A stretch of DNA of 64,000 nt from Caulobacter sp. BP25 (lineage in GTDB: Bacteria; Pseudomonadota; Alphaproteobacteria; Caulobacterales; Caulobacteraceae), in contig NZ_PEGH01000007.1 of the NCBI RefSeq assembly GCF_002737755.1, positions 124,001-188,000 of the forward strand. The letters are read 5' to 3'. The translations under genes and the position numbers were made by a program. Below, piece after piece: positions 36,727 through 46,206 of the stretch (the first letter of the stretch is position 1; each line of letters starts with the position of its first letter). Under the pieces are notes generated by a model. The model did not search any database. It had not been told where the DNA came from and was given only the letters and a program-made list of their open reading frames with translations.

Positions 36727-36770
36727 GCCGGCAAGCATCCGTTCGCTCCACGACATCTCTTGGCTGGGCC

Positions 36771-36893
36771 GGTTACCCGGTAACCCCAAACGCGCCTCAC
36801 AACGGTTCTGACTTTGGGGAAAGGAGGACACACCCGTCGCACGCGTGCCCCCAAGGGCAGGCGGGGGTTTTGCGCTTTCGGTCCGCAAGCGCA
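36771..36893. other. Candidate origin of transfer (oriT)
   Basis: The 247-base gap upstream of the mobilization operon holds stacked inverted repeats. GGTTACCCGGTAACC lies at 36771-36785. CCCCAAA (36784-36790) pairs with TTTGGGG (36813-36819). TGCGCTT (36871-36877) pairs with AAGCGCA (36887-36893). MobF relaxases nick at oriT sites with such repeats close to their genes. No nic site is identified, so the call is positional inference. Confidence 0.4.
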
Positions 36894-36973
36894 GGTTCGC
36901 CGCCTAATGTCGAACCTCCCGCCGCTATGGGCTTCCCAGCGAAAGCGCACCGCATGCGTCGGGAGCGGCGGAG

Positions 36974-37354
36974 ATGAGCCGGACGCCTGTCTCGCTCCGC
37001 CTCACGCGGGCGCAGATCGCTTTCCTCCGGCGTCATGCCGAGGCTCATGGCGTTAGCCTCTACCAGTCCAGCACCCGAGCCATGGAAGCTGGCTTAGCGG
37101 CGCTAGCCGGCGCTTCGGAACCGGGAGCGGCGGAGGAGCCGATCGCGGCCCTGATCGGCGAACTTTTGGCCAGAATTGAGCGGCTGGAGCGCTTGGCCGA
37201 TCGAGCGCTCTACAGCGCGGCAGCGGCCTACAGCTACGCACGTCAGGCCGCCCTCGCCGGCGCGCGCGACGCCAAAGTCCTGGACGACGCGGTCGCCGAA
37301 GCCGCCGGCGAGGCCTACCGAAGGCAGCGCGACCTCGCGCGAGGCGGGTCATGA
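36974..37354 (+). CDS. Ribbon-helix-helix-like mobilization accessory protein
   Basis: A 126-residue protein. The N-terminus (RTPVSLRLTRAQIAFLRRHA) has the short strand plus helix pattern of ribbon-helix-helix DNA-binding proteins; the rest is an alanine-rich helix that may be a coiled coil (IGELLARIERLERLADRAL). Mobilization operons usually carry such a protein to bind oriT and assist the relaxase. Its stop overlaps the coupling-protein start (ATGA). Directly upstream is the candidate oriT. Confidence 0.7.
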   Translation: MSRTPVSLRLTRAQIAFLRRHAEAHGVSLYQSSTRAMEAGLAALAGASEPGAAEEPIAALIGELLARIERLERLADRALYSAAAAYSYARQAALAGARDAKVLDDAVAEAAGEAYRRQRDLARGGS

Positions 37355-39162
37355 GCGCGCCGATCAAGACGGGCCAGGGGCTCGTCGCCCATGGACTTGG
37401 CGCCGCGCTTCAACGCTGGGCCGGCTATGCCAAGATCACGCTTGTTATCGTAGCGCTGTCTATGGCGGCGCTGATCGTGCGCGAGACCAGCGGCCCTCAG
37501 CGGATGCTGGGAACAGCCTATGTCGAGGCGCGCCTCAAGCTCTGGCTCGCCGACGGCCAGCCGGTCCAGCCGACCGTGAAGATCACCGGTCGGCGCGGCG
37601 CCTTCGATGTCGCTGCCCGCGAGATCATCGCAACGCCGGCCGCCGCGCGCGCCTGGTCATCACTGGTCCGCGCGAGCCTTCGAGGGTTTGGCCTTGGCGC
37701 GGTGTTAGGCGCCTTGGCCAGTCTCGCCTGGTCGGCGGTGATGGATCGCTGGGGCCGTCGCGCCGCTCGCGATCGGGTCATCCGGGGCGCGGACGTGTTG
37801 AGCGCCCGGGCCTTGGCCAGAATGACCGAGCCGTCGGCGGGCGAGCAAGCGCTCCGTCTTGGCGAGGTTGCGATCCCTACGGATCTTGAGACCCGCCACG
37901 CTTCCTTCATCGGCTCCCCTGGTAGCGGCAAGACCACGGCTTTGCGTCAGTGGCTCGACGGCCTGGAGGCGCGGGGAGAGACCGCACTCGTCTACGACAC
38001 CTCCGGCGAGTTCGTGGCTCACTACTTCCGGCCAGAACGCGGCGATGTGATCCTCAATCCTTTCGACGCGCGCGGCGCCTATTGGAACCCGTTCGACGAG
38101 ATCTCCCATCCGGCCGACGCCGACCGCATCGCCGCCCAGCTCGTCACCGCCAGGGGTGATGCGGCCGACGACGTCTGGACACTGGCGGCGCGCGCTCTGG
38201 TCGCCAACGTCATGCGCCAGCTTTGGCGTGAGGGGCGGGGCGAGCCCGCCGCTCTGATCGAGATGCTCTGCCTCGCCAGCAAGGATGAGCTGCGTCACTG
38301 GCTGGCCAACACCTCGTCGGCGCGGACCTTCGAGGAGGACGCCGACCGCGCCACCGCCTCGGTGCTCTTCATGTTGGCCGAGGTCGTGAACCTGCTGCAG
38401 TACCTGAAGGCGGAGTCCGGCGATGGGCAGCGCTTCAGTTTCAAGGCTTTCATCAAGGGACTAGATGCGCACGAAGGTGCCAAGCCCTGGGTCTTCGTGC
38501 CGCGCAAGGAAGACTATTTCGAAGCCATGCGGCCGCTGCTGGCCTGCTGGCTGGAGTGCGCTTGCGGCGCGATCCTTGGTCTTGAGCCGCATTCCGATCG
38601 CCGCGTCTGGATGATGCTCGACGAGCTTCCGGACATGCCGGCTGTCGATCAGCTAACGCGCCTCCTGCCCCAGGGGCGCAAGTTCGGCGCGGCGGTCGTC
38701 ATCACCTTCCAGGCCATCGGGCAGATGCGTGACCGCTACGGCAAGGACGCCGCTGAGGCTCTCCTGGGCTGCTGCAACACCAAGCTCTTTCTTCAGATGA
38801 CCGACAGCGACAGCCGCCGATGGGCGAGCCAAACCATCGGCGATGTCGAGGTGGAGGTGCGCGGCGCGACCGAGTCCCTGGCCTTTGAAGTCGGCAAGGG
38901 CCGAACCTCGCTCGCCGCCCATCGCCAGATCCGGCCTGCGCTGATCGACAGCGAGTTCAAGCTGCCGCGCTTCCACGGCGTCTTGCAGTTGGCCGACGGA
39001 CGTCCCGCCGCGCGGATCGTGCTCAACAACCGCCACATCGCCGCTCGAGGAACAGCGCGCCATCCGGCGTTCATCCCTGGCGATATTGCCGCGACCTTCT
39101 GGGGGCGGCTACCGAGCCGGGGTCAGAGCAACGCTGTCGTCCCGGACGGTGGGCCTGTGTGA
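37351..39162 (+). CDS. Type IV coupling protein, TraD/TrwB-like
   Basis: A 603-residue inner-membrane ATPase that delivers the relaxase-DNA complex to a type IV secretion channel. Two hydrophobic segments lie near residues 27-43 and 112-130. Walker A is IGSPGSGKTTALRQW at about residues 187-201. Walker B is VWMMLDELPDMPAVDQLTRL. AVVITFQAIGQMRDRYG and LFLQMTDSDSRRWASQTIG are TraD-family segments. It is coupled to genes on both sides (ATGA before, TGATG after). No channel genes are near, so it must dock on a channel from another element. Confidence 0.9.
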   Translation: MSAPIKTGQGLVAHGLGAALQRWAGYAKITLVIVALSMAALIVRETSGPQRMLGTAYVEARLKLWLADGQPVQPTVKITGRRGAFDVAAREIIATPAAARAWSSLVRASLRGFGLGAVLGALASLAWSAVMDRWGRRAARDRVIRGADVLSARALARMTEPSAGEQALRLGEVAIPTDLETRHASFIGSPGSGKTTALRQWLDGLEARGETALVYDTSGEFVAHYFRPERGDVILNPFDARGAYWNPFDEISHPADADRIAAQLVTARGDAADDVWTLAARALVANVMRQLWREGRGEPAALIEMLCLASKDELRHWLANTSSARTFEEDADRATASVLFMLAEVVNLLQYLKAESGDGQRFSFKAFIKGLDAHEGAKPWVFVPRKEDYFEAMRPLLACWLECACGAILGLEPHSDRRVWMMLDELPDMPAVDQLTRLLPQGRKFGAAVVITFQAIGQMRDRYGKDAAEALLGCCNTKLFLQMTDSDSRRWASQTIGDVEVEVRGATESLAFEVGKGRTSLAAHRQIRPALIDSEFKLPRFHGVLQLADGRPAARIVLNNRHIAARGTARHPAFIPGDIAATFWGRLPSRGQSNAVVPDGGPV

Positions 39163-41903
39163 TGGTCGCCACCATCAGCGGCCTTTCGAGTTCGGCTCAG
39201 GCCGCCAGCTACTACGAGGCGGACGACTACTATGCAGAGGGTGGCCTTGCCCCCAGCGAATGGCGCGGCGAGGCCGCCAAGGCGCTGGGTCTTTCAGGCG
39301 AGGTCGATCGCGACGCCTTCAAGGCGCTGCTGGATGGTGTTTTGCCCACGGGCCAAGTCCTGGGCACGCACCGGGGCGGGGAGCGCGAGCATCGGCCAGG
39401 CTGGGATCTGACCTTCAGCGCGCCCAAGTCGGTCTCGGTCATGGCTCTGGTCGCGGGCGATACGCGCTTGATCGCCGCCCATGATGAGGCCTCGCGCCGA
39501 GCCTTGGCCTATGTCGAGCGCCATGGCGCGGCGACCCGGGTGCGCGAAGGCGCGGAGGTCGCCCACGTGAAGACCGGCAACCTCGCGGCGGCGACCTTCC
39601 GCCATGAGACCAGCCGCGCCCAAGATCCGCAGCTCCACACGCACAGCGTCATTCTCAATGCGACGCGTGACCGTGAGGGGACTTGGCGCAGCCAGGAGGG
39701 ACGAACCTTCTTCCAGCTCCATAAGGCCGCTGGCGAGATCTACCGACAGGAGTTGGCCGCCGCCGCCGAGCGGCTGGGTTACGCGCTCGCCGTGGGCAAG
39801 GAGTCGACCTTCGAGCTGGCCGGCGTACCGGAGACGGCGCTCAAGGCCTTCAGCCATCGCGCCGCGCAGATCGAGGCGCACCTGGCCGAGCGCGGCAAGA
39901 CCCGCGAGACCGCCAGCGCCGCTGAGCGCCAAATGGCGACCCTCGACACCCGCATGGCCAAAGAGGCGCACGACCGGGCCGATCTTGTCACGGCCTGGCG
40001 GGCGAGCGCGGACGCGGCGGGCTTTGATCGTGAGGCGCGCTTTGCCTTGATGGATCAGGCCACGGCCCGGGCCGAGCGGCGGACCGTGGAGGATCGCCTC
40101 GCCCAGCAAGGCGAAGCCGAGGCGGCCGCGCGCGCGGCCGTGGGTTTCGCGGCCGAGAAGCTTGGCGAGCGCCAATCTGTGTTCGGCGCCGCCGAGCTTG
40201 AGAAAGAGGCTGGCCGCCGGCTCATGGGGCGGGCGGGACAGGCCGAGGTGTTAGGCGCGATCGGCAGGGCGGCAGAGGTCGGGGATCTCGAGGCCAGAAC
40301 TCACAGCGATCGACGCGGCGCGGAGGGCGCGGGGTTCACAACGCGCCAGAACATCGGCGACGAACTTGCTTTGCTCCGGGCCGAGTATCGCGGCCGAGGC
40401 ATGGCGCAGCCGATCGCGGGTCCGGTGGAGGCGGCGCGTATCGTTGCCAGCACGGTGCTCGCGGCCGAGGATCATGGCCACGCCTGGACCGCTGACCAGC
40501 AGGCAGCAACGCGGGCGATCTTGGCCAGCCGCAACCAGGTCGTCGCTGTGCAGGGGTACGCCGGCACGGCCAAGACGACCACGGTCCTGGCGACCTTCGC
40601 CAGGGCCGCCGATGCGGCTGGCTATGAGGTCCGGGCCATGGCGCCGTCGGCGTCGGCGGCTCAGACGCTTGGCCAGGCGCTGGGTTTAGAAAGCCAGACA
40701 CTGGCGCGGCATCTCAAGACAGAGGCCGATCGCGGCGAGGCCCACGCGCCGCGTCGCGAGGTGTGGGTGGTGGATGAGGCCAGCCTCGTCTCAGCCCGCG
40801 ATATGGCGCGGCTTCTGGGGCGGGCGGAAGCGGTTGGCGCGCGCACAGTGCTGGTCGGTGACACTAAGCAACTCGGCTCTGTCGGCGCCGGCGCGGCGTT
40901 CGCGCAGTTGCAGGGCGCGGGCATGGAGACCGCGCGGCTGACCGAGATCGTCCGGCAGACAAACGCCAAGACCAAGGAGGCGGTGGAGGCAACGCTTGAA
41001 GGCCAGATCCGCCGCGCCTTTGAGGCCCTGGACGCTGGCGGCGGGCGGATCATCGAGGCGGCGACGCCCGAGGCGCGCCGCGCCAGCTTGGCGGCGGACT
41101 ATGCGCGGCTGTCCTCGCAGGAGCGCGCGCGGACTGTCGTCATTGATCCCTCACGCGAAGGCCGCGAAGCGCTCAACGCCGAGATCCGACGCGAGCTGAT
41201 TGCGCAGGGGGCGCTCGGCAAGAGCGCGATCGTCGCCTCGGTTCTGGTCGCCAAGGACCTTACCAAGGCAGAGGCGCGCCAGGCCGATAGCTATGGCGTC
41301 GGCGGGGTGGTGGTGTTCACCCAGCGCGACCAAGCCCATGGCGTTCGGCGCGGCGAAGCGTTCACGGTCGCGGGGGTCGATGCTGAGCGGGGGCGCTTGG
41401 CTCTAGTCGGCGAGACGGGTAGGGCGCTTGACTGGGCGCCGGGGCAATGGGGCAAGGCCGAGGCCTTTACCCGCGAGACGCGGGAGCTACGTGAGGGGGA
41501 CCGGGTCGAGTTCACCCGTAATGACCCAGCGAACGGGCGCGCGAATGGCGGGCAGGCCGACGTGACGCGCGTGCTCAACGCTCGTTCGGTAGAGGTACTC
41601 CGCTCGGATGGGCGCGCTGAGATCCTATCCCTCGACCTGGCGCGTGATCAGCATCTCCGCCATGCCTACGTCCAAACCGCCCACGCCGCCCAGGGGCGCA
41701 CGGCCGAGCGGGTCATGGTCCATGCGGAGAGCGGGCGGGCGAACCTCGTCGATCAGGCGTCGATGTATGTGGCCCTGTCGAGGGCGCGGAGCGAGGCCGT
41801 GGTCTACACCGACGATAGGGGGAAGTTGGCGGTGGGGGTGGCGGAGCGGAGAGCGGAAAGCTCCAACGCGTTGGGCGGCTTCGAAAATATTTCTGCGCGC
41901 TAG
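39162..41903 (+). CDS. MobF-family relaxase-helicase (TrwC/TraA-like)
   Basis: A 913-residue conjugative relaxase. The N-terminal nuclease has a tyrosine cluster (YYEADDYYAEGG at residues 17-28), WDLTFSAPKSVSVMALVA, and the three-histidine metal motif in RHETSRAQDPQLHTHSVI. A RecD-like helicase follows: Walker A VQGYAGTAKTTTVLATF near residue 465, Walker B VVDEASLVSARDM and C-terminal YVALSRARSEAVVY. It nicks oriT and unwinds the strand to be transferred. The ATG at 39162 overlaps the coupling-protein stop. A complete gene suggests that mobilization is still functional. Confidence 0.93.
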   Translation: MVATISGLSSSAQAASYYEADDYYAEGGLAPSEWRGEAAKALGLSGEVDRDAFKALLDGVLPTGQVLGTHRGGEREHRPGWDLTFSAPKSVSVMALVAGDTRLIAAHDEASRRALAYVERHGAATRVREGAEVAHVKTGNLAAATFRHETSRAQDPQLHTHSVILNATRDREGTWRSQEGRTFFQLHKAAGEIYRQELAAAAERLGYALAVGKESTFELAGVPETALKAFSHRAAQIEAHLAERGKTRETASAAERQMATLDTRMAKEAHDRADLVTAWRASADAAGFDREARFALMDQATARAERRTVEDRLAQQGEAEAAARAAVGFAAEKLGERQSVFGAAELEKEAGRRLMGRAGQAEVLGAIGRAAEVGDLEARTHSDRRGAEGAGFTTRQNIGDELALLRAEYRGRGMAQPIAGPVEAARIVASTVLAAEDHGHAWTADQQAATRAILASRNQVVAVQGYAGTAKTTTVLATFARAADAAGYEVRAMAPSASAAQTLGQALGLESQTLARHLKTEADRGEAHAPRREVWVVDEASLVSARDMARLLGRAEAVGARTVLVGDTKQLGSVGAGAAFAQLQGAGMETARLTEIVRQTNAKTKEAVEATLEGQIRRAFEALDAGGGRIIEAATPEARRASLAADYARLSSQERARTVVIDPSREGREALNAEIRRELIAQGALGKSAIVASVLVAKDLTKAEARQADSYGVGGVVVFTQRDQAHGVRRGEAFTVAGVDAERGRLALVGETGRALDWAPGQWGKAEAFTRETRELREGDRVEFTRNDPANGRANGGQADVTRVLNARSVEVLRSDGRAEILSLDLARDQHLRHAYVQTAHAAQGRTAERVMVHAESGRANLVDQASMYVALSRARSEAVVYTDDRGKLAVGVAERRAESSNALGGFENISAR

Positions 41904-42178
41904 TAGAGCCTGAACAGGGAGCTTTGACTCTTCTCAGACCTTGGAAAGGTCCGCTGCCGAATTAGAAGTTTTAGAGCGAAACGTAATCTAACTCCCCCAA
42001 GCGTCCGCCGCTGGCGGGTCTAAGCCGGAGCGCGATGGTAGGAAATTCGTCTGCGGCCGATAGGTTCGGGCGCCTCGCGCGCTCAAGCGCGCGACCGGGC
42101 TCTACGGCTGCGCCGCCGCCGAGCCCCTGGCAGTTTGGGCCCTGCGGTTGATGATACTTGGCGCAGTGCAGCCGCTTT
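41904..42178. other. Gene-free stretch between convergent relaxase and GTPase operons
   Basis: These 275 bases hold no convincing gene. The two flanking transcription units converge here. I see a weak hairpin (GACCTTGGAAAGGTC near 41938) that may act as a terminator, and otherwise nothing. Confidence 0.5.
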
Positions 42179-44236
42179 CTACCAGAGCCACTTTGCTGAG
42201 TTACGTTGCTTAATCACGGCGCGCACGTAACTTCTTTGTGTGGCTAGTTCAGGTCGTTGATCATTCTCCAGGCGCAAGAGAAGTCGATCCAAAGCGCCCT
42301 TTCCACCCTTGTCATCGACTCGAGAAACAATGTCCCTAATAGCGTCGTTATCTTGCGTGACGAGAAGAACATCTTGATGGACATCCTTAGGTCCGCCGTA
42401 ATAATCTACTAATGCTGCGACCAGCTTGTCGACCAGGCGCCATTCTTTGGACCTTCGGCCGATTTGAGCTTCAACGAACTCCCGAGCGGATCCGGGTAGG
42501 CTCCATCGTTCAAGGCCACGATAGACGGCGTCGAAGCTGGCGATAAGCAGAACGGTCGAAAGCGGGGGCGGCACGGAGATCGCCGTTGTCGTCGCGACAG
42601 CGGCAAAGTATGGGGCGGTATCGATCGCCGAAGGTGTAGGGCGTTCGCGCTGGAACCATCGCCCCACGACATCAGGCTGGAATTGAAGATGCGGAGACAG
42701 GGTCGCCAATATGGCGTCCAAGACAGAGAGGCCGACCGGGCGTTCAGCAAAGGATTCTCTGACAAGGAAGCCTGGGCGCCGCGCCAAGATCTGCACGATC
42801 GACCAAGCGTCACGTTCTGGCAGACTGGCTCGGGCGCACTCGAATAGAGCGAGTTCTGCGTCTTCGCCAAAGCGTCCCAGAATTCGCTCTGCTTCGGGCG
42901 CAGTGATACGGTTACCCAGAGCCAAGATCAGGCCTACAGGGTGGGGGACGATCTCAAGAGCATTTTCCAAAAGCTCTGCGCGCTGACCGTCGGCATTGGT
43001 CCAAAATACTTCACTATTTGCAAGTTGCGGGCGCAGATGAAGCGCCCGAAGTCGCATCTCTCCAGTCATGTTTGCGGCAGCGAGCTCCTCTAGAGGGGAG
43101 TTTTCTGTGATCGCGTGCATTACGGCATCACCAAGTTCGCCGGGGGAGCTTGGATAGGTCGATTGCAGAAGAGTTGCGATCGACGTTGCTGATCGCATTA
43201 GAGAGGAGTTGGCTAGCTGCTTGATTTCATCGGGAGTGGCGGCGATTGGGTCGTTCTTGAACGCGCTAATGACATCGGCCACGCGCATAACGTCATCGGA
43301 ATTGGTGACTTGAAGTAAAACGTCTCGCTTGAGCCGAGCAGGAGCTGTCCCGGGCACAAACCGAGTCGCGAGTTCAGCCGCAACCCGCGCGGGGTCTGAC
43401 CGACATTCATGCATAAGAACAAGCGCCGGCACTGCTCGGCGTGGTTCCTTAGCGTCGAATGCGTACCGCCCAAGGTAGCGTCGTAACTCCGTTGGGCCCG
43501 GTAGCTGTAGATCATCAGCGAGAATATGGAACGCCTTAAGCTCCGGTCCCGGATCGCTTAAGCTGGTTCTCCCTTGCCAATCAGTCCGAAATTGAAGAAT
43601 GCAATTGGCGGAGACTTCGGGCACTTCACCGCGTACCTTGGTAAAGAAAGCGAAATCACGTCGGAGGCCGGGCCACATTTGGCGCCAGATTTCGAGGGAG
43701 AGAGATTCATCGTCTTCTTCATTGCTCGCCTGAAGAGAGATAGTGCGCCGAGCCTGAGACCCATAGATCTGCTGTAGCGCCTCAATCGCTCTCTGCTCAG
43801 AATCGCGTGTCGGCAATAGGCCTGGTCGAGTCAAAGCGGATCCGAGGTCCGTGGACGGGATGCGCTGTTGATAGCCTTGGTCTGGTCCGCCGTCGGGGCG
43901 ACGAAACAGGGGGAGAAGGATCGTGGGGTCGTCAAGAAGCGTGAGCGCCGCATAGTCGAGGACTATGGAGTGACTCCAAACGCTGCCGGGCCGATGAGCT
44001 TCATGGGCAGCCCATGTTCGCGTTAGGGCGTATTTGTTCACCGCCTTCAGAGGGAAACCCGACAGGTAGGACGACTCGTTGGCGTCCAAGTCTTGAGTCA
44101 GCAGGTCAGTTAGGGCGAGAAGCGTTGCTTCGGTCTCGCCCTCAAAGCGGACCGATCCGGTGAGCCAGCGGTGACCCTGACGGTAGCCGTGCAGAGTCTG
44201 ATCAATCTCAAACTGCGCAGTCGTGCGCCCGGTCAT
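42179..44236 (-). CDS. GAP1-like GTPase-associated protein (last gene of the GTPase system)
   Basis: A 685-residue protein. Its N-terminus IDQTLHGYRQGHRWLTGSVR, followed by ESSYLSGFPL and YALTRTWAAHEAHRPGSVWSHSIVLDYAAL, matches the GAP1 N-terminal domain (type 1) that I know from bacterial GTPase conflict systems. The remainder is a long, mostly helical M and C region without enzymatic motifs. Family proteins are thought to control or be controlled by the partner GTPases. It abuts the first GTPase gene with no gap, and is less GC-rich than the core genome. No signal peptide or membrane segment. Confidence 0.78.
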   Translation of the reverse strand: MTGRTTAQFEIDQTLHGYRQGHRWLTGSVRFEGETEATLLALTDLLTQDLDANESSYLSGFPLKAVNKYALTRTWAAHEAHRPGSVWSHSIVLDYAALTLLDDPTILLPLFRRPDGGPDQGYQQRIPSTDLGSALTRPGLLPTRDSEQRAIEALQQIYGSQARRTISLQASNEEDDESLSLEIWRQMWPGLRRDFAFFTKVRGEVPEVSANCILQFRTDWQGRTSLSDPGPELKAFHILADDLQLPGPTELRRYLGRYAFDAKEPRRAVPALVLMHECRSDPARVAAELATRFVPGTAPARLKRDVLLQVTNSDDVMRVADVISAFKNDPIAATPDEIKQLANSSLMRSATSIATLLQSTYPSSPGELGDAVMHAITENSPLEELAAANMTGEMRLRALHLRPQLANSEVFWTNADGQRAELLENALEIVPHPVGLILALGNRITAPEAERILGRFGEDAELALFECARASLPERDAWSIVQILARRPGFLVRESFAERPVGLSVLDAILATLSPHLQFQPDVVGRWFQRERPTPSAIDTAPYFAAVATTTAISVPPPLSTVLLIASFDAVYRGLERWSLPGSAREFVEAQIGRRSKEWRLVDKLVAALVDYYGGPKDVHQDVLLVTQDNDAIRDIVSRVDDKGGKGALDRLLLRLENDQRPELATQRSYVRAVIKQRNSAKWLW

Positions 44237-45172
44237 TTACTTCGCCTCAGGCGCCATCAGCCATCGTATCGGTGCCGTCAGATCATGCGTCTGAGCACCG
44301 TGTCCAACTATCTTGATGCGTTCTGCCGGCTTTCTGATAGCGACCAGCTTTGCTCGGTCGCGTGGCAGGACGCCGCCCTGGGCGCTGACGCCGTAGATTT
44401 GCGGAGCCCATAGATCGGAATTGTATTCGAGAAACTGAGACAGCATGGGGCGGTACTTCGCCAACCAGGCCTCTGGCGTCAACTTGCTGGCCTCCTCCGC
44501 CGCGTCCCATCCAGAAATTACCACCACAAGCTTCCTTCGCCGTCCTGATTGAGGCCGTCGATTCATCATCTGCAGGAGTTCGACCACCTTTACCTGTTCA
44601 GGCATGTCGTAAGGGTCGAACCGTGCCGGCGCGATGGATGCCGCTGGGGCCGGGGGCTCTGTTTGCTGTGTCGGTTGGGCGACTAGAGGAGATGATGCTT
44701 GATCGTCAGTCGACGGTTCGGCCGGTCCAGTGCCCGCTTCAAGGCTACTGACGACATCGTCCATCTCTCCGATCATTGTATCGTCAGCACTGCGGTCGGC
44801 ATTCGTGAACACCATAAGGCCATCTGACGCTACCAGCGCGTCATAGAGCGAGTGATCGCAAAAGCCAGCGGCGGCGGGCTGTTCGAATCGCTCGCCCTTC
44901 AAGTCGGGTATGGATATGTCCGCTTCCGCACCGCTCTCCCTATCTCGGACGTGGAGCGTCACCCATGCTTCTGATGGGTTCTGAGTGCGCTTCATCCGCT
45001 CGCCGGCCAGCCAGCGCTCTTCGAGGAGATTGAAGTGGGCCTCATTGTCCGAGAGGCGAGTCTGTTCGAGTGCAGTTTGGGTTTCTCGCGAAGTGACCAG
45101 ATACCTCAGCGCAGCAATGAATGTACTCTTGCCGGAGTTTGGCATACCGGCGATGAGAAGTTGGCCGGTCAT
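44237..45172 (-). CDS. P-loop GTPase 1 of the conflict system (DO-GTPase1-like)
   Basis: A 311-residue GTPase. The P-loop is IAGMPNSGKSTF (Gly9-Ser16), a possible switch I is RTQNPSEAW, the Asp-x-x-Gly box is SIPDLKGERFEQP (Asp90-Gly93), and the specificity loop may be VVISGWDAAEE. A Ser/Pro-rich low-complexity insert (about residues 150-185) lies between. It is shorter and unlike the second GTPase, so the operon has two different GTPases. Its start overlaps the stop of the upstream GTPase by one base (TAATG). Cytoplasmic; partner is probably GAP1. Confidence 0.8.
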   Translation of the reverse strand: MTGQLLIAGMPNSGKSTFIAALRYLVTSRETQTALEQTRLSDNEAHFNLLEERWLAGERMKRTQNPSEAWVTLHVRDRESGAEADISIPDLKGERFEQPAAAGFCDHSLYDALVASDGLMVFTNADRSADDTMIGEMDDVVSSLEAGTGPAEPSTDDQASSPLVAQPTQQTEPPAPAASIAPARFDPYDMPEQVKVVELLQMMNRRPQSGRRRKLVVVISGWDAAEEASKLTPEAWLAKYRPMLSQFLEYNSDLWAPQIYGVSAQGGVLPRDRAKLVAIRKPAERIKIVGHGAQTHDLTAPIRWLMAPEAK

Positions 45173-46197
45173 TATGAGATCCTTGAGCGAAGCGGGCGGT
45201 TTAGTTCTTCCAGTGTATCCGTGCCGTCATAGCTCGGAACCTGCAGCGTGAAAGTTCCGCTCGACTTCACCGGAAAGAGCGCCGCTACAAGCTTGTCGAA
45301 ACCTTCGCCGAACTCTCCACCAAGGCGGGCGCGCGCGCCTGTCGCCATGGATTGCAAATTTAGGCCCGGCTCTCGCTGATCTAGGTCCGCTTGAAGGTCA
45401 GCAAGTTCCTCCTCAAGTCTGGTAATGTCATTTTCAGCAACGAGATCACGCTTAGTCGCAACGAGTAAAATCGGGCGATTGCGGACCAGATTTGCTTGTT
45501 GCAGAGACATGAATAGGCGGCGCGCATCAGACCGCGGGCGGTGAGGGCTTTTCACAAGCTGTTCGCCATCGACAAGAAGGATAATGACGTCCGCGCGACT
45601 AAGCTCTTCGAATGATGTGATGGCACCGGGTGTGTTGAGAACTCGCTGAAAATGCTCCCCCGAACGATCAGCCATGACCAAGTCATAAACAGCGCCGGGA
45701 CGTGCGATGCGAATATGGGTGAATGTGAGCTCCGCACGGGCAGGTGTACGCGGCGTATCGGGTTGAAACCGTTCGGATTTCGTTCGTGAAAGAAAGCAAC
45801 GTTCCTCAAAACCTCGAAGCGTCTCACTTCCTGCAAACCCAAATCCCGGAAGCATGCCCCTGTGAACCAGCTCGTAGAGTGTCGCCAACAGAGTGGTCTT
45901 TCCCACCTCTGGAGCAGCCACTACTGCAATCACTATGCCCGATCGTGCTCGGAGTAGCGCGTCGCAGCCTCGAACATCTAGGTTTGCGGCGTTTCCCGTT
46001 CGGACCAGATCTTGGTGAAGTCCGGCTTCGGGTGTCTGTGACTCGTTAGAAATTGCACCCTGTTCGGACCCGCTGTCATCAAGCCCGGCGAGTACAAGGT
46101 TCGGGCATTCGTCGAAGGAGAGGTTCTCGATGCACACTCCGGACGCGGGACCCCCGCATCCTGGTTGTCTGCATCTGCGTTCGGCAACCTCGGACAT
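45172..46197 (-). CDS. P-loop GTPase 2 of the conflict system with N-terminal cysteine cluster (DO-GTPase2-like)
   Basis: A 341-residue GTPase. The N-terminus has four cysteines at 9, 14, 22 and 31 (RRCRQPGCGG, then GVCIENLSFDECPN), a likely zinc ribbon. The GTPase core has P-loop VAAPEVGKTTLLATL (Lys100), the box MADRSGEHF (Asp177-Gly180) and the specificity loop LLVATKRDLV (Thr248-Asp251). LSRADVIILLVDGEQL is the preceding strand. It is the first of two adjacent GTPases, nine bases after the GASH-like gene. Confidence 0.8.
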   Translation of the reverse strand: MSEVAERRCRQPGCGGPASGVCIENLSFDECPNLVLAGLDDSGSEQGAISNESQTPEAGLHQDLVRTGNAANLDVRGCDALLRARSGIVIAVVAAPEVGKTTLLATLYELVHRGMLPGFGFAGSETLRGFEERCFLSRTKSERFQPDTPRTPARAELTFTHIRIARPGAVYDLVMADRSGEHFQRVLNTPGAITSFEELSRADVIILLVDGEQLVKSPHRPRSDARRLFMSLQQANLVRNRPILLVATKRDLVAENDITRLEEELADLQADLDQREPGLNLQSMATGARARLGGEFGEGFDKLVAALFPVKSSGTFTLQVPSYDGTDTLEELNRPLRSRIS

Positions 46198-46206
46198 TCG
46201 CTCGCG

